Source of the DNA: Microcaldota archaeon
GTDB lineage: Archaea; Micrarchaeota; Micrarchaeia; Micrarchaeales; Micrarchaeaceae
NCBI GenBank assembly: GCA_028866715.1
Contig: JAGWHO010000009.1
Span: 1 to 48,547 of the forward strand
Direction: 5' to 3'
Length of the DNA: 48,547 nt
The translations under genes were made by a program, and so were the position numbers. Positions 1 through 8,698 of the stretch are shown here, in pieces. The notes under the pieces are model-generated. The model was not told where the DNA came from and ran no database searches. It saw nothing but the letters and a program-made list of their open reading frames with translations. Position 1 is the stretch's first letter; each line of letters begins with the position of its first letter.

Positions 1-222
1 ACCACCAGAGAGCTTTACTCCATTCTAGAGAAGAAGTTCACAAGGAAGACGCTTATCATAACGTTGAGGGAGATGTCTCTCGACCTTAACGTGATACAGC
101 CTACGCATATAAGGACGGAGCGCGGCTACGGTTTGGGTTACAGGCTGAATCCTAAGATGAAGGAGATAGTCAAGAGCGTCCAGAAGTTCTCCAAGACAGT
201 AGAGAACATAAGGGGGACTTGA
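1..222 (+). CDS. Winged-helix domain protein, C-terminal fragment
   Basis: The last 73 codons of a gene that begins before the window, ending in TGA at 220-222. The fragment has two helices (RELYSILEKKFTRKT, then a short recognition-type helix) followed by HIRTERGYGLGYRL. That end resembles the wing of OmpR/PhoB-type DNA-binding domains, where a Gly-x-Gly-Tyr-Arg-Leu hairpin closes the fold. The residues after it are basic and helical. A transcription-regulator role is inferred from this short stretch only, and the N-terminal part that would identify the family is missing. The next gene starts 1 nt after the stop, so the two are probably cotranscribed. Confidence 0.55.
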   Translation, partial: TTRELYSILEKKFTRKTLIITLREMSLDLNVIQPTHIRTERGYGLGYRLNPKMKEIVKSVQKFSKTVENIRGT

Positions 223-223
223 T

Positions 224-400
224 ATGGTGCTGAAAGGTAAGGCGGCGCACATTGTTTTTGATAATGAGAAAGAGGGAGTCGGCGTAATGCTTGATAAGGG
301 ATTTACAGTGCATTACCTTTCTAAGAACACATATGCCGTAACAAAGGAGTGCCGGAAAGTGCTTGACGACTCTGGGATCAAGTACGAGATAACAGGATAG
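224..400 (+). CDS. Small hypothetical protein, 58 aa
   Basis: ATG at 224, one nt after the preceding TGA, with TAG at 398-400. The product is a compact mixed alpha/beta sequence (KAAHIVFDNEKEGVGVML, then TVHYLSKNTYAVTKEC) ending in a lysine-rich helix and a final strand. There is no signal peptide or membrane segment and only one cysteine. I do not recognise a family. The immediate spacing indicates translational coupling to the winged-helix gene, so a helper role in the same process is possible. The 17-nt gap to the ligase stop on the other strand makes this a convergent gene end. Confidence 0.6.
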   Translation: MVLKGKAAHIVFDNEKEGVGVMLDKGFTVHYLSKNTYAVTKECRKVLDDSGIKYEITG

Positions 401-417
401 CACGCCTTCGGCGCGGA

Positions 418-2193
418 TCATGATTCTTTGAGGCTCACCTTCTTCTGCTCCTTGAACATCCCTATTACTTCCTGGGTTGTGGTGGTCTCTTCTGGGCCCT
501 TGTCCGATCTTATCGTCTCGTTGCCGACAAGCCTCGGGAATCGCAGGGCATAGCCGATTTCTGTGCCGTCCTTCTGTCTTTCGCGGCCGCATGTGTGCGT
601 CGGTGATTTAGTTATCTCGTCTGCATTCACCTGCACTATATACTTAGGAATGACCCAGAAATCAGGTTCTACTACAGAATCCACCCTTGCCGGTTTGCTC
701 TTCGTCTTTATCTTGTCTAGCTTTTCCCTTAATTCTGACATCTGCGCTTCGCTGAAGCCCGTGCCAAGCCTCGTTATCGTCTCGAACATGTCACGCTTTC
801 TGTTGTATGTGCCGCACAGAAGCCCGCCGAACTTGAATTCCGCCCTGCTGCCCCTGCCCAAAAAATATCCGAGGATTACAAGATCCAGAGAGTCTGAGAG
901 CTCGCCCTTGTAGCTCCTCTTCATCTTTATCCAAGAGAATTTCCTTGCGCCTGCGATGTATGGTGCCTTCATGTCCTTTGCCATTATACCTTCGAGGCCG
1001 TTCTCCACCGATTTTTCAAAGAAGAGCTCCAGTTCCTTCGGCGATTTCGTGACTATCCTTGTTGTGGGGAGTATCAGCTCGCCGCCTTTGAGTATATGTT
1101 CTATCTCGTCTCGCCTCTTCTCGTATGGCTCGTGCAGCATGTCCTTGCCGTTGAGGTACATTATGTCGAATGCGAATAGGTGCAACGGCAGTTGTTCCAC
1201 CTTTTCCTCCACGCCGTGTTTTCTCTTCCTCTGTATCGTCTCTTGGAACGGGAAGAGCTCTCCCGTAGCCTCGTTGAACGCAAGAGCCTCGCCCTCGAAT
1301 ATTATGTCTTCTACCTTGACCTCGTCAAGCGTGGCTTTCACTATGTCCGGGAACATCTCGGTCGTGTCTTCCAGCCTTCTGGAATAGAGCCTGACCTTGA
1401 TTCCTTTCTTGTGTATCTGCAATCTGAAGCCGTCGTACTTCTGCTCGACCGAGGCCGTGCCCCCAAGCCTCTCTATTATCTCCTCCGCAGTCGGCAGCCT
1501 CTCAGCCAGCGCGGGCCTGATCGGCTTGAATATAGCAACATGCATCTTCTCGACCGCCTTCTTGCCGCCTGTTGACAGCTCCTCTCCGACAAAGCCAAGG
1601 TCGCTGCATATGTTGTACGCTCTTTCCAATTCCTTCTTGAATTCTCTTGAGCCTGTCGCCATGACAGATAGGGCCTCCATTATCGTTGAGTCCCCTACCC
1701 CGAGCCTGAGCTGCCCTAGCGGGTATCTGACTATGTACTTTGCCTCTACAGGATTAGCAGCAGCGATCATGTTCGCGAGCATCTTAATCTTGAGGTCCTT
1801 GCTCCCTGCGCCGCTTGTCGTGGCAATCTTCCTCATCATGTTGTACACCTCAAGTACGGTGTACCTGTTAGATGAGATGCTCTTGAGCCTCGACTTCCCT
1901 TTCATATCCTGGGCGGTGAGGCCGAGGTCTCCGGTTTTCTTGAACGAGGAGTCGACCTGCTCTTTCGTATACCCTGTGGCAATGGCTATCGCCTCTTCGG
2001 CAAGCTTCTCTGCCATGCCGAACTCTATGCCCTCGAACGCAGGCGCAAGCGTTCCCTGGGTTATGTAGATTGCGGCCTGCATCTCGCCCTTGCCTACGAG
2101 CTTCAGCGCCTCGGTGAGCACATCTATCATGGCGAGCCTCGAGGATATCGATTCAAGCTTATCGTAATACTCTGCCAGCTCACTGAAAAGCAT
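418..2193 (-). CDS. lig: ATP-dependent DNA ligase
   Basis: Seals nicks in duplex DNA by adenylating an active-site lysine and passing AMP to the 5' phosphate; it joins Okazaki fragments and closes repair patches. The 591-aa length is typical of archaeal/eukaryotic type ligases. Residues 1-230 are the alpha-helical DNA-binding domain. Motif I EQKYDGFR puts the nucleotidyl lysine at K252. Downstream are the ligase motifs LYSRRLEDTT, FEGEALAF, LEGIMAKD and the K-rich motif V FSWIKMKRSY, followed by the OB-fold domain with DFWVIPKYIVQV. The C-terminus FPRLVGNETIRSDKGPEETTT matches the usual ligase end. It is transcribed alone, away from the surface-protein gene's 3' end, with a 27-nt gap. Confidence 0.97.
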   Translation of the reverse strand: MLFSELAEYYDKLESISSRLAMIDVLTEALKLVGKGEMQAAIYITQGTLAPAFEGIEFGMAEKLAEEAIAIATGYTKEQVDSSFKKTGDLGLTAQDMKGKSRLKSISSNRYTVLEVYNMMRKIATTSGAGSKDLKIKMLANMIAAANPVEAKYIVRYPLGQLRLGVGDSTIMEALSVMATGSREFKKELERAYNICSDLGFVGEELSTGGKKAVEKMHVAIFKPIRPALAERLPTAEEIIERLGGTASVEQKYDGFRLQIHKKGIKVRLYSRRLEDTTEMFPDIVKATLDEVKVEDIIFEGEALAFNEATGELFPFQETIQRKRKHGVEEKVEQLPLHLFAFDIMYLNGKDMLHEPYEKRRDEIEHILKGGELILPTTRIVTKSPKELELFFEKSVENGLEGIMAKDMKAPYIAGARKFSWIKMKRSYKGELSDSLDLVILGYFLGRGSRAEFKFGGLLCGTYNRKRDMFETITRLGTGFSEAQMSELREKLDKIKTKSKPARVDSVVEPDFWVIPKYIVQVNADEITKSPTHTCGRERQKDGTEIGYALRFPRLVGNETIRSDKGPEETTTTQEVIGMFKEQKKVSLKES

Positions 2194-2220
2194 TTCCGCA
2201 CCATTAAGCGTTTATACGAG

Positions 2221-5205
2221 TCATGGGCAGGTGTTTGCCGAGCTTGACACCCATGCGCATGACGATGAAGAGCCGCAGATGTTGCCTCCCTGGTCGTAAT
2301 TAGAGCCGCTAGGAGTTGATGTTGAGAGGCACTCCATTCCTATGTAACTTGTTGTGAAGTTGTTGTTCTGGAACTGGTTGAGCGTGGATTTAGTCATGTA
2401 AAGGCCTATGGCGGTGGATTTTGCCGCCCTGTTGCCTGTTATGGCAAAGGAAGTCACGTTGCTCAGCTTGTAAGCTGTGCTTGCGCCGTTGACCATGTTG
2501 TTCTTGAGCGCGCCGTTGGTGCTGTTCAGTATGCCTATGCCTGTGTTAACCGCAGTGACGTTGTTGAGCGTTATCTTCGACGAGTATGTGCCGCCCTGCC
2601 CCCCGCTGTTCATTATGCTTATTGCAGTTGTTGTCGCGTTCGTGTCCGATATGGTGTTGTTCAGCACGCTGACGCCAGCGTTTACAGCGACTATCGGGTA
2701 GTTGAAGCCCTTGAGGGCGCAGTTCTCTATCGTGACCTGCGAGGCGTTGAGGACGTATGCGAACGTTCCGCCGCTGTTCGATATTACAGTGTGGCCCTGG
2801 CAGTTTATTGTCGTCGAGCCGTTGTAGATGCTGAAGCAGCGGTTGCCGAAGCCGTATACAGCGTCAGACACGAGATTGATGTAATTGGGCGAAAACGAGG
2901 ACTGGCACTGTAGCGGAGGCACGAGCGCGCCGTTCGGTATGACCGCAAGCCAGAGGCAGCCGTTCTTGTTCGAGCCGTAGTTCACTCCGCCGTTCTCGCT
3001 GTTGAGGCCGTTGGTTCCTGGGCCGCACTGGTAGTCATACGTCTGGCTGCTGTACATTATGTTGTTCGATACGGTATTGTTAGTTGACGCCCCCACAAAA
3101 GACACGCCTGCATAGTCTGTTGTGTCCTTGTTGTTCTCGATGTTGTTGTTGCTCGAGTTTATGAATATGTAGCCTACGTTCTTGCCATTGCTTTGCGAGA
3201 CGTTGTTGTTCAGGATCTGGCTGTCCATCACGTTGTTCGAGTATATGCTCGCGTTCCACGTGTTAGTCACCGTGCCTGTTATCAGCACGCTGTTCGTGAG
3301 GCTTGAGAGCTTGAAACCGTAATGGAATGATGATGCGTTGTCGTTCTGGAAGGTTATCCTTGCGCCGTTAGATGCGTTGAAGCTTGAGCCGAAGCCAGTG
3401 ACTCCGCAGTTGGTTATGGTCACGTTGCTGACACCGTTGAGGTAGAAGCCGGCTCCCTGCGTGGACGTGCCCGCAGCCACAATGTAATGGCCCTGGCAGT
3501 TCAGCGTGATGTTGCTTGCCCTGATATCGATGCAGTTCGATGACGCATTCACTATGCTCGAGTTGAGCTGGTATGCGCCTGCCTTGTTGAGCGGGCCGCA
3601 GGCATAGACCGGATAGAACTGCGAAGTTACCTGCGAATGGAGGGCGCACGTCGCCCATGCAGCATTGGTCACGCCGCATGTCGTTGACTGCATTATGCTG
3701 TAGCTGTTGCCTGCGGAATCCGCTGTCGCATAGACGTCAGTTGCGGAGTTGTTCACAGCTGTGCCTGTATTGAACACCTCGCCAAGAGACTTGTTTACGA
3801 ATATGCCGTACTGGTTCTTCGATGAGTTGAACCTGTTGAACGTGTCAGATGAGGAATTTCTCAGGTATATGCCGTACTTGTTGTTGTATGACTGCAGGTT
3901 GTTCGCAAAATTGACGTTGGAGCTGTTAAGCAGCAGCCCGTAGGTGCTGTTCTGCAAAGTAGCGTTCGCCACCTTGACCTGCGTTGATCCCTTCACCATG
4001 ATTGCGGTGTTTGCGTTGTTTACCCTGCAGTTGTTTATCGTCACGTTGTTCCTGCCTATGGCCGAGATTGCGAAGCTTGCGTTTGTTATGGCGTAGTTCA
4101 TGCAGTTGAGCGTGACGTTGCTCGCCCTTACAGCTATGCACGTGACGTTGTACTTGAGCGTCTGCTGGTTTGAGGTGTTCGAGTATTTGGACATGCTGAT
4201 GCTACTTGTCAGCGAATAGCTGCCTGGACGTATTATCGCGCCGCATGTGCTTATCTGGCTCGAGAGCCTGAGCTTTGATATGTTTGCGGGTATGTTGTTG
4301 CTCCTGCAGTTCAGGAAGCCGCATCCTGTGCTGTTGTAGCATATGTTTCCTGCTGCAGAGGAGCTGCCAGGGAAGCTGTTTGGCACGCTGCAGTAGAACG
4401 ATGTCGGGGTGCCGTTGACGAAGTTGTCGCTGTAAAGGTTGTATGACGCATTGACGTTTATGCCGTTGTACCTGTTGTACTGCACCGTGTTGTTCATTAT
4501 CCTGTTCCCTACCGAGTTGTTGGTCACGAAGATTGCTCCCTGGGTGCCCGATGCCTTTGAGACGTAGTTGTTGGATATCTTGCTGCTGCGCGTGTTGTTC
4601 AGGTATATGTCAGAGATGTAGTTGAGCGAGACGTTGTCATTGGCTATCGATAGGTTGGACGATGATATTGAATACACGCCATAAGAGAAGTTGAGTATCG
4701 GGCATGTCGATATGGTGACGTTCGTCTGGCCGCTTACCTTCACGCCATACGTGAACGGAGGCACCCCTACGAACGGGCCAGATCCTATTATCTTGTCCTG
4801 GTTGCACACGAGCGCGACGTTGTTCGTCGTTATGTTGATGCACGCACCTGACGATATGCCGGTCTTTATGTTGCCTGCAAGATAATACCTGCCTGGCGAG
4901 GATATCGTTCCGCAGTTGCTTATCTGGGCGAAATTGGTCTGCGCTATCGTGGTTGTGCTGGATATCTGGGTCTGCTGCCCTCCTTTCCCGAAGAACGAGA
5001 AGCCTGCGACAACAGCTATGACTATTATTATCCCAGCGATTATGATTATCTTTTGAAGGCCTTTCTGCGGCGCCTGAGCTTGGGCATTCTGCCTTGCCGT
5101 TATTATCGATTCTGGGATTATGCCCTGTTGCGGTTGCTGCTGCTCGCCCATATCAGGTCCAGAGCCGTTGCTGGGTTCTTGAGATTGAGCGTCAGAGCCG
5201 TACAT
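2221..5205 (-). CDS. Membrane-anchored beta-helix (NosD-like) surface protein
   Basis: A 994-aa protein with a Gln/Ser-rich cytoplasmic N-terminus, one transmembrane segment at about residues 53-72 and a large extracellular part, i.e. signal-anchor topology. The ectodomain is built from right-handed parallel beta-helix (PbH1/NosD) repeats rich in Asn, Ser and N-x-S/T sequons. Four modules each start with a Cys-Gly...Pro-Gly-x-Tyr-x-Leu segment and contain a Cys-Ile...Asn-Val-Thr-Leu-Asn-Cys-x-x-x-x-Ile strand (about 97-140, 319-372, 534-574, 766-806, the last more divergent). The paired cysteines could form a disulfide in each module. Such proteins bind sugars or metals or form surface coats; the ligand here is unknown. 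A TTTAAATA box near 5234-5242 (minus strand) may be the promoter. Confidence 0.8.
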   Translation of the reverse strand: MYGSDAQSQEPSNGSGPDMGEQQQPQQGIIPESIITARQNAQAQAPQKGLQKIIIIAGIIIVIAVVAGFSFFGKGGQQTQISSTTTIAQTNFAQISNCGTISSPGRYYLAGNIKTGISSGACINITTNNVALVCNQDKIIGSGPFVGVPPFTYGVKVSGQTNVTISTCPILNFSYGVYSISSSNLSIANDNVSLNYISDIYLNNTRSSKISNNYVSKASGTQGAIFVTNNSVGNRIMNNTVQYNRYNGINVNASYNLYSDNFVNGTPTSFYCSVPNSFPGSSSAAGNICYNSTGCGFLNCRSNNIPANISKLRLSSQISTCGAIIRPGSYSLTSSISMSKYSNTSNQQTLKYNVTCIAVRASNVTLNCMNYAITNASFAISAIGRNNVTINNCRVNNANTAIMVKGSTQVKVANATLQNSTYGLLLNSSNVNFANNLQSYNNKYGIYLRNSSSDTFNRFNSSKNQYGIFVNKSLGEVFNTGTAVNNSATDVYATADSAGNSYSIMQSTTCGVTNAAWATCALHSQVTSQFYPVYACGPLNKAGAYQLNSSIVNASSNCIDIRASNITLNCQGHYIVAAGTSTQGAGFYLNGVSNVTITNCGVTGFGSSFNASNGARITFQNDNASSFHYGFKLSSLTNSVLITGTVTNTWNASIYSNNVMDSQILNNNVSQSNGKNVGYIFINSSNNNIENNKDTTDYAGVSFVGASTNNTVSNNIMYSSQTYDYQCGPGTNGLNSENGGVNYGSNKNGCLWLAVIPNGALVPPLQCQSSFSPNYINLVSDAVYGFGNRCFSIYNGSTTINCQGHTVISNSGGTFAYVLNASQVTIENCALKGFNYPIVAVNAGVSVLNNTISDTNATTTAISIMNSGGQGGTYSSKITLNNVTAVNTGIGILNSTNGALKNNMVNGASTAYKLSNVTSFAITGNRAAKSTAIGLYMTKSTLNQFQNNNFTTSYIGMECLSTSTPSGSNYDQGGNICGSSSSCAWVSSSANTCP

Positions 5206-5283
5206 CCGCCTTCACGTTTTATATATTAATAGACCATTATTTAAACCTTCATAGAAGAAAGTCTTTGTAAAAAGCCTAGTCGT

Positions 5284-5355
5284 GCCCCGGTAGCTCAGTG
5301 ATAGAGCGCTTGTCTCGTAAACAAGAGGTCGAGGGTTTAATTCCCTCTCGGGGCT
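5284..5355 (+). tRNA. tRNA-Thr (anticodon CGU)
   Basis: A full cloverleaf can be folded by eye. The acceptor GCCCCGG (5284-5290) pairs with TCGGGGC (5348-5354) including one G-U pair. The D stem is GCTC/GAGC and the anticodon stem CTTGT/ACAAG carries loop CTCGTAA, with anticodon CGT at 5316-5318. The T arm is GAGGG-TTTAATT-CCCTC. U73 at 5355 fits archaeal tRNA-Thr identity, and CCA is not encoded. There is no intron. The D loop AGTGATA has A where most tRNAs have the second G of the conserved GG pair. It lies 10 nt from the convergent permease stop. Confidence 0.93.
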
Positions 5356-5364
5356 TTTCTTTTT

Positions 5365-6678
5365 CTAAAGCTGCCTGAGCGCATCTATCGGTTCCATCTT
5401 CGATGCGCGCCATGCGGGGTACATGCCAGCGATTATGCTCACTATTATTGCCACCATTATCGATTCGGCTATCGCTACTGGCGTAAACACTGGCTTGTAC
5501 GAAAACCCTGATGAAGAGGAGCTTGAGCTGGTGCTGCTGCCTATGAACACCGCGTTTCCGCCGCCGCCTCCGCTGAACCCCCCTCCGCCTCTTCCTGATG
5601 AAGCAGATGGCGCGCTTTGTGTTGTCTGCGAAGATGATGAAGCGCTTGATGTCAAAGACGTGAGGACGTAAGAGGCGCCTATTCCTGCCCCAACGCCGAC
5701 AGCGCCTCCGAGCGCGCCTATTATGAGCGCCTGTGTCAGGAATACAAGCAGTATGTGCCTGTTCTCGAAGCCCAAAGATTTCATTATGCCTATCTCGTGG
5801 GTCCTCTCATAGACCGCGATCAGCATTATGTTCATTATGCCTATCGCAGCGACCAGGAGCGATACCCCGCCTATTATAACCAGAAGAAGGGTTATGCCCC
5901 CTATTATCTGGTTGACCGTCTGAAGGATCTGCTGGGTCGTCGTGACCCTTGCGCTGTTGCCGTAGATGTCCGTTATCATCGATGCAAGAGGCGCTACAGT
6001 GCTCGTGTTCGTGGCCTTTACAAGTATGAGGTTATAGTAGTTCCTGTGCAGCAGCGTCTGCGCCGCCTGCAGCGACATCATCACCCCCGTATCTACAGGC
6101 ACTATCAGCGATCCGTATGATTGCAATATGCCTATGACCGGCACTGTGGACGTTATGCCGTTCTTGGCTACTATCTTTAGCGTTATAGGACTTCCGACCT
6201 GTAGATTCTGCTGTCCTGCAAGCGATGACGGGAACGCAAGGCTGTGCCCCACCACAGACGCTGGTGAGATGGTGTCGCTGTACTGCGCGCCCTGGTACAG
6301 GCTGACGTTCCCTCCGAGAAGCTGCCTAAGGCCTTCTGAAGACACCCCGACTATGGTGGCAGAGGTGTTCTGCCCATTAGCAAGCACGTACACGCTTCCG
6401 GTTATGACCGGTATGACCGCGCTCTCGTTCGGCAGAGCAGAGAGCTTTGCCACGTCGGTCACAGTGAAGCCGGTGCTTGTTGCCGGCGATACTATTATCG
6501 ATGTCGGGCCTAGAGTGTTCAGCGAATTTTGAACGCTCTGGCTCACCCCTGCTGTAAGAGACGTTAGCGCTATTATAGATGCTACGCCTATGGCTACCAT
6601 GAGCATTGTTAGAAGGGTCCTGACCCTCTTCTCGTTAAGATCCTTGTAGCTCAGCCACAGGATGTCGTCGATCCTCAT
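5365..6678 (-). CDS. MacB/FtsX-type ABC transporter permease
   Basis: A 437-aa membrane subunit of a LolCDE/MacB-like transporter. TM1 lies at about residues 20-45 (TLLTMLMVAIGVASIIALTS), followed by an extracellular MacB_PCD-like domain of about 200 residues. Then come three more membrane helices with the FtsX signature YERTHEIGIMKSLGF between TM2 and TM3 and the classic C-terminus MYPAWRASKMEPIDALRQL. Unusual is a Ser/Gly-rich insertion of about 55 residues between TM3 and TM4 (SSASSSSQTT..., GRGGGGFSGGGGG), which would be an extracellular low-complexity loop. Its start overlaps the stop of the COG1361 gene by 4 nt (ATGA). These transporters typically move hydrophobic or peptide cargo, or act mechanically on partner proteins. 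Confidence 0.92.
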   Translation of the reverse strand: MRIDDILWLSYKDLNEKRVRTLLTMLMVAIGVASIIALTSLTAGVSQSVQNSLNTLGPTSIIVSPATSTGFTVTDVAKLSALPNESAVIPVITGSVYVLANGQNTSATIVGVSSEGLRQLLGGNVSLYQGAQYSDTISPASVVGHSLAFPSSLAGQQNLQVGSPITLKIVAKNGITSTVPVIGILQSYGSLIVPVDTGVMMSLQAAQTLLHRNYYNLILVKATNTSTVAPLASMITDIYGNSARVTTTQQILQTVNQIIGGITLLLVIIGGVSLLVAAIGIMNIMLIAVYERTHEIGIMKSLGFENRHILLVFLTQALIIGALGGAVGVGAGIGASYVLTSLTSSASSSSQTTQSAPSASSGRGGGGFSGGGGGNAVFIGSSTSSSSSSSGFSYKPVFTPVAIAESIMVAIIVSIIAGMYPAWRASKMEPIDALRQL

Positions 6679-7979
6679 CTAGACTTCCTTCTGCGCTCGC
6701 GCACGTACAGGTATGCCAGCACTATGGTCGCGACAGCGAGTATCACTATAATCAGCGCCCCGCCTCCTGAAGATCCGCTTCTATATGCGTATGCGGTGCC
6801 GTTGCGCGTCACTATCTGCGTTGCGCCGCCAGCAGGCAGAGCTGCGAACTGCCTAGCTACTGTTATAGGCACATTGACCTCGGTGCTCCGGTTCTGCCTT
6901 AGCCCGTTGAGGTAGTTGACCTTCAACGGTATGGTATAGCTTCCCGGCTTGGTAGCGTTGCTCGCGACAAGCGTCACTGTGACGGGTATCTGGCTGTCTG
7001 CGGATATGTCGCCGACGAACACGGAGTTCGCTCCGCCAAATGCAGCGAAGCCGTCCACTGCAACAGGAGCGACAGTTACTGCGCCTGCGGTGCTAGTGCC
7101 TATGTCTGTCAGCACGAACGATATGGAGAACGTGCTCCCTGGAGTCGGCTGCTGCGGCGATATGGTGTAGCTCGAGGGTGTGAGGCTTATCCCGCCGCTT
7201 GCCAGCACGCTCTGGCTTGTGGAGAGCTGCCCGAGGCCGGTGCCGTTGTAGAACGTAGATGTTATATTCGCGTAGAACGACTGCGACGCGTTCTTGTATA
7301 CGTAGATGCGAGCCGGCACGTTCATGGTGCTCTGCGCAGGCACGGACGCGATGCTTACAGGCAATGCGCTGAGCCATGAGGCATCGGTTGTCGGGAACGC
7401 GACTGTCGTCGATATGGAATTCAAAGGAGTCGGCCCCGAATTGACGAAGCTTAACGTGGCGTTGTTTATAGTGCCGGATATGAGCTCGGCAGGGTTTACC
7501 GAAACGGAAAGCGGCTGCTCGCATACCCTAGTCCCGAACGTGAGGTTCCTCGACTCGCTGTCAGAGTATATGCTGAGGTAGTAGTACGTTATGCCGAACT
7601 GCATGGAAACCAGCGTCGATGCGTTGGACGCGACGAACACAGGAACATATGCGGTCGAGTTCATGGTCACGTTGATGTTGCCTGCGCCCACCGTGCTGTT
7701 CTTTATCGCAAATGCGGTCTTGGAATCGATGACGTTTAGCTGCACGTTGTCCATCACTGCTCCGGAGAGGCTCTGCGTGCCTACCGTCGAAGACCCGCCG
7801 GTGTTCTGCACTGTTATGGGCACGTAGTTTATCTGGCCCTTGCACACGCTCGTCAATGATGAGGTGACGTAGAAGTTCGGCGGGTTAGGAATGGGAGTGG
7901 GCCCGCTCAGACCTGCGAACGCTGCCCCAACTGGCAGCATCATCAGAACCATCGCTATCGCGATATGCATTCTTCTCAT
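6675..7979 (-). CDS. COG1361-type secreted beta-sandwich protein, C-terminally anchored
   Basis: 434 aa with a cleavable signal peptide (MHIAIAMVLMMLPVGAAFAG), several beta-sandwich repeats of about 100 residues, and a C-terminal transmembrane helix (ALIIVILAVATIVLAYLYV) followed by RERRRKSR. The repeats show patterns such as VPITVQNTGGSSTVG, SFVNSGPTPLNS and SFVLTDIGTSTAG, typical of the CARDB/NEW3/COG1361 S-layer-associated family. It sits inside an ABC operon: 4 nt from the ATPase gene and overlapping the permease start. A role as the extracellular partner or adaptor of the MacB-like permease is inferred from this. I see no enzyme motif. Confidence 0.82.
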   Translation of the reverse strand: MRRMHIAIAMVLMMLPVGAAFAGLSGPTPIPNPPNFYVTSSLTSVCKGQINYVPITVQNTGGSSTVGTQSLSGAVMDNVQLNVIDSKTAFAIKNSTVGAGNINVTMNSTAYVPVFVASNASTLVSMQFGITYYYLSIYSDSESRNLTFGTRVCEQPLSVSVNPAELISGTINNATLSFVNSGPTPLNSISTTVAFPTTDASWLSALPVSIASVPAQSTMNVPARIYVYKNASQSFYANITSTFYNGTGLGQLSTSQSVLASGGISLTPSSYTISPQQPTPGSTFSISFVLTDIGTSTAGAVTVAPVAVDGFAAFGGANSVFVGDISADSQIPVTVTLVASNATKPGSYTIPLKVNYLNGLRQNRSTEVNVPITVARQFAALPAGGATQIVTRNGTAYAYRSGSSGGGALIIVILAVATIVLAYLYVRERRRKSR

Positions 7980-7983
7980 CTAG

Positions 7984-8691
7984 TTACCTTTTTGATCGCA
8001 AACCGTCCCTGATCATCTTTTCGACCTTTCCGTCTTTTATCTCTATCACCCGGTCGCAGTATTTCGTTAGGTCGGGGTTGTGCGTGACCATCACTATAGT
8101 CACGTCGCCTGATCGGCTTATCTCCTTGAGCAGCTTGATGACCTCCGCGCTTGACCTGGTGTCAAGATTTCCGGTAGGTTCGTCTGCCAGCACCAGCGTA
8201 GGATTGTTGATAAGGGCGCGGGCAACCGCCACCCTCTGCTGCTCCCCTCCGCTCAGCTGCGTCGGCTTGAGCCTGAGCCTCTCGCCTAGGCCCAGCCTCG
8301 TGAGTATCTTCTCGGCCCTGGCCTTGCGCTCCCTCTGCGATAGCGCGCTCATCATCAGCGGCAGCGAGACGTTCTTCTCTGCATCAAGCCCGTTTATCAG
8401 GTTGAACGCCTGGAATACGAATCCCAATTTCTTGTTCCTGAATTCCGCCAGCCTGTTGCCGCTCATCTTGGATGTGGCTACGCCGTCTATGAATACCTCG
8501 CCGTGCGTTGGCCTGTCTATTGTGCCGAGCACGTTCATGAGAGTGGATTTCCCGCTGCCTGACGGGCCCACTATCGCGACGAACTCCCCTTTCTTCAGCG
8601 AGAAAGACACATTGTCAAGCGCCTTGACGCTGATGCTCCCCGATTTGTATGTCTTTGAGACGTTGTTGACCTTTACTGAGTATTCAGGCAT
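7984..8691 (-). CDS. LolD/MacB-family ABC transporter ATP-binding protein
   Basis: A 235-aa ATPase that would power the FtsX-type permease three genes on. Walker A GPSGSGKST is at residues 42-50, the Q-loop is in FVFQAFNLI, the signature LSGGEQQRVAVARAL starts at about 146, and Walker B with the D-loop is LVLADEPTGNLD (about 167-177). The switch His is in VMVTHNP. The LSGGEQQRVA signature and TGNLDTRSS are characteristic of the LolD/MacB group. It begins 7 nt after the regulator stop and ends 4 nt before the COG1361 gene, so all four genes form one operon. Confidence 0.95.
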   Translation of the reverse strand: MPEYSVKVNNVSKTYKSGSISVKALDNVSFSLKKGEFVAIVGPSGSGKSTLMNVLGTIDRPTHGEVFIDGVATSKMSGNRLAEFRNKKLGFVFQAFNLINGLDAEKNVSLPLMMSALSQRERKARAEKILTRLGLGERLRLKPTQLSGGEQQRVAVARALINNPTLVLADEPTGNLDTRSSAEVIKLLKEISRSGDVTIVMVTHNPDLTKYCDRVIEIKDGKVEKMIRDGLRSKR

Positions 8692-8698
8692 TCGACCA

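Noticed and set aside
2221-5205. Nucleotide-level tandem repeats in the surface-protein gene
   Set aside because: Repeated GTTGTT-like runs reflect Asn-rich beta-helix codons; the modules are divergent at DNA level and do not form an array.
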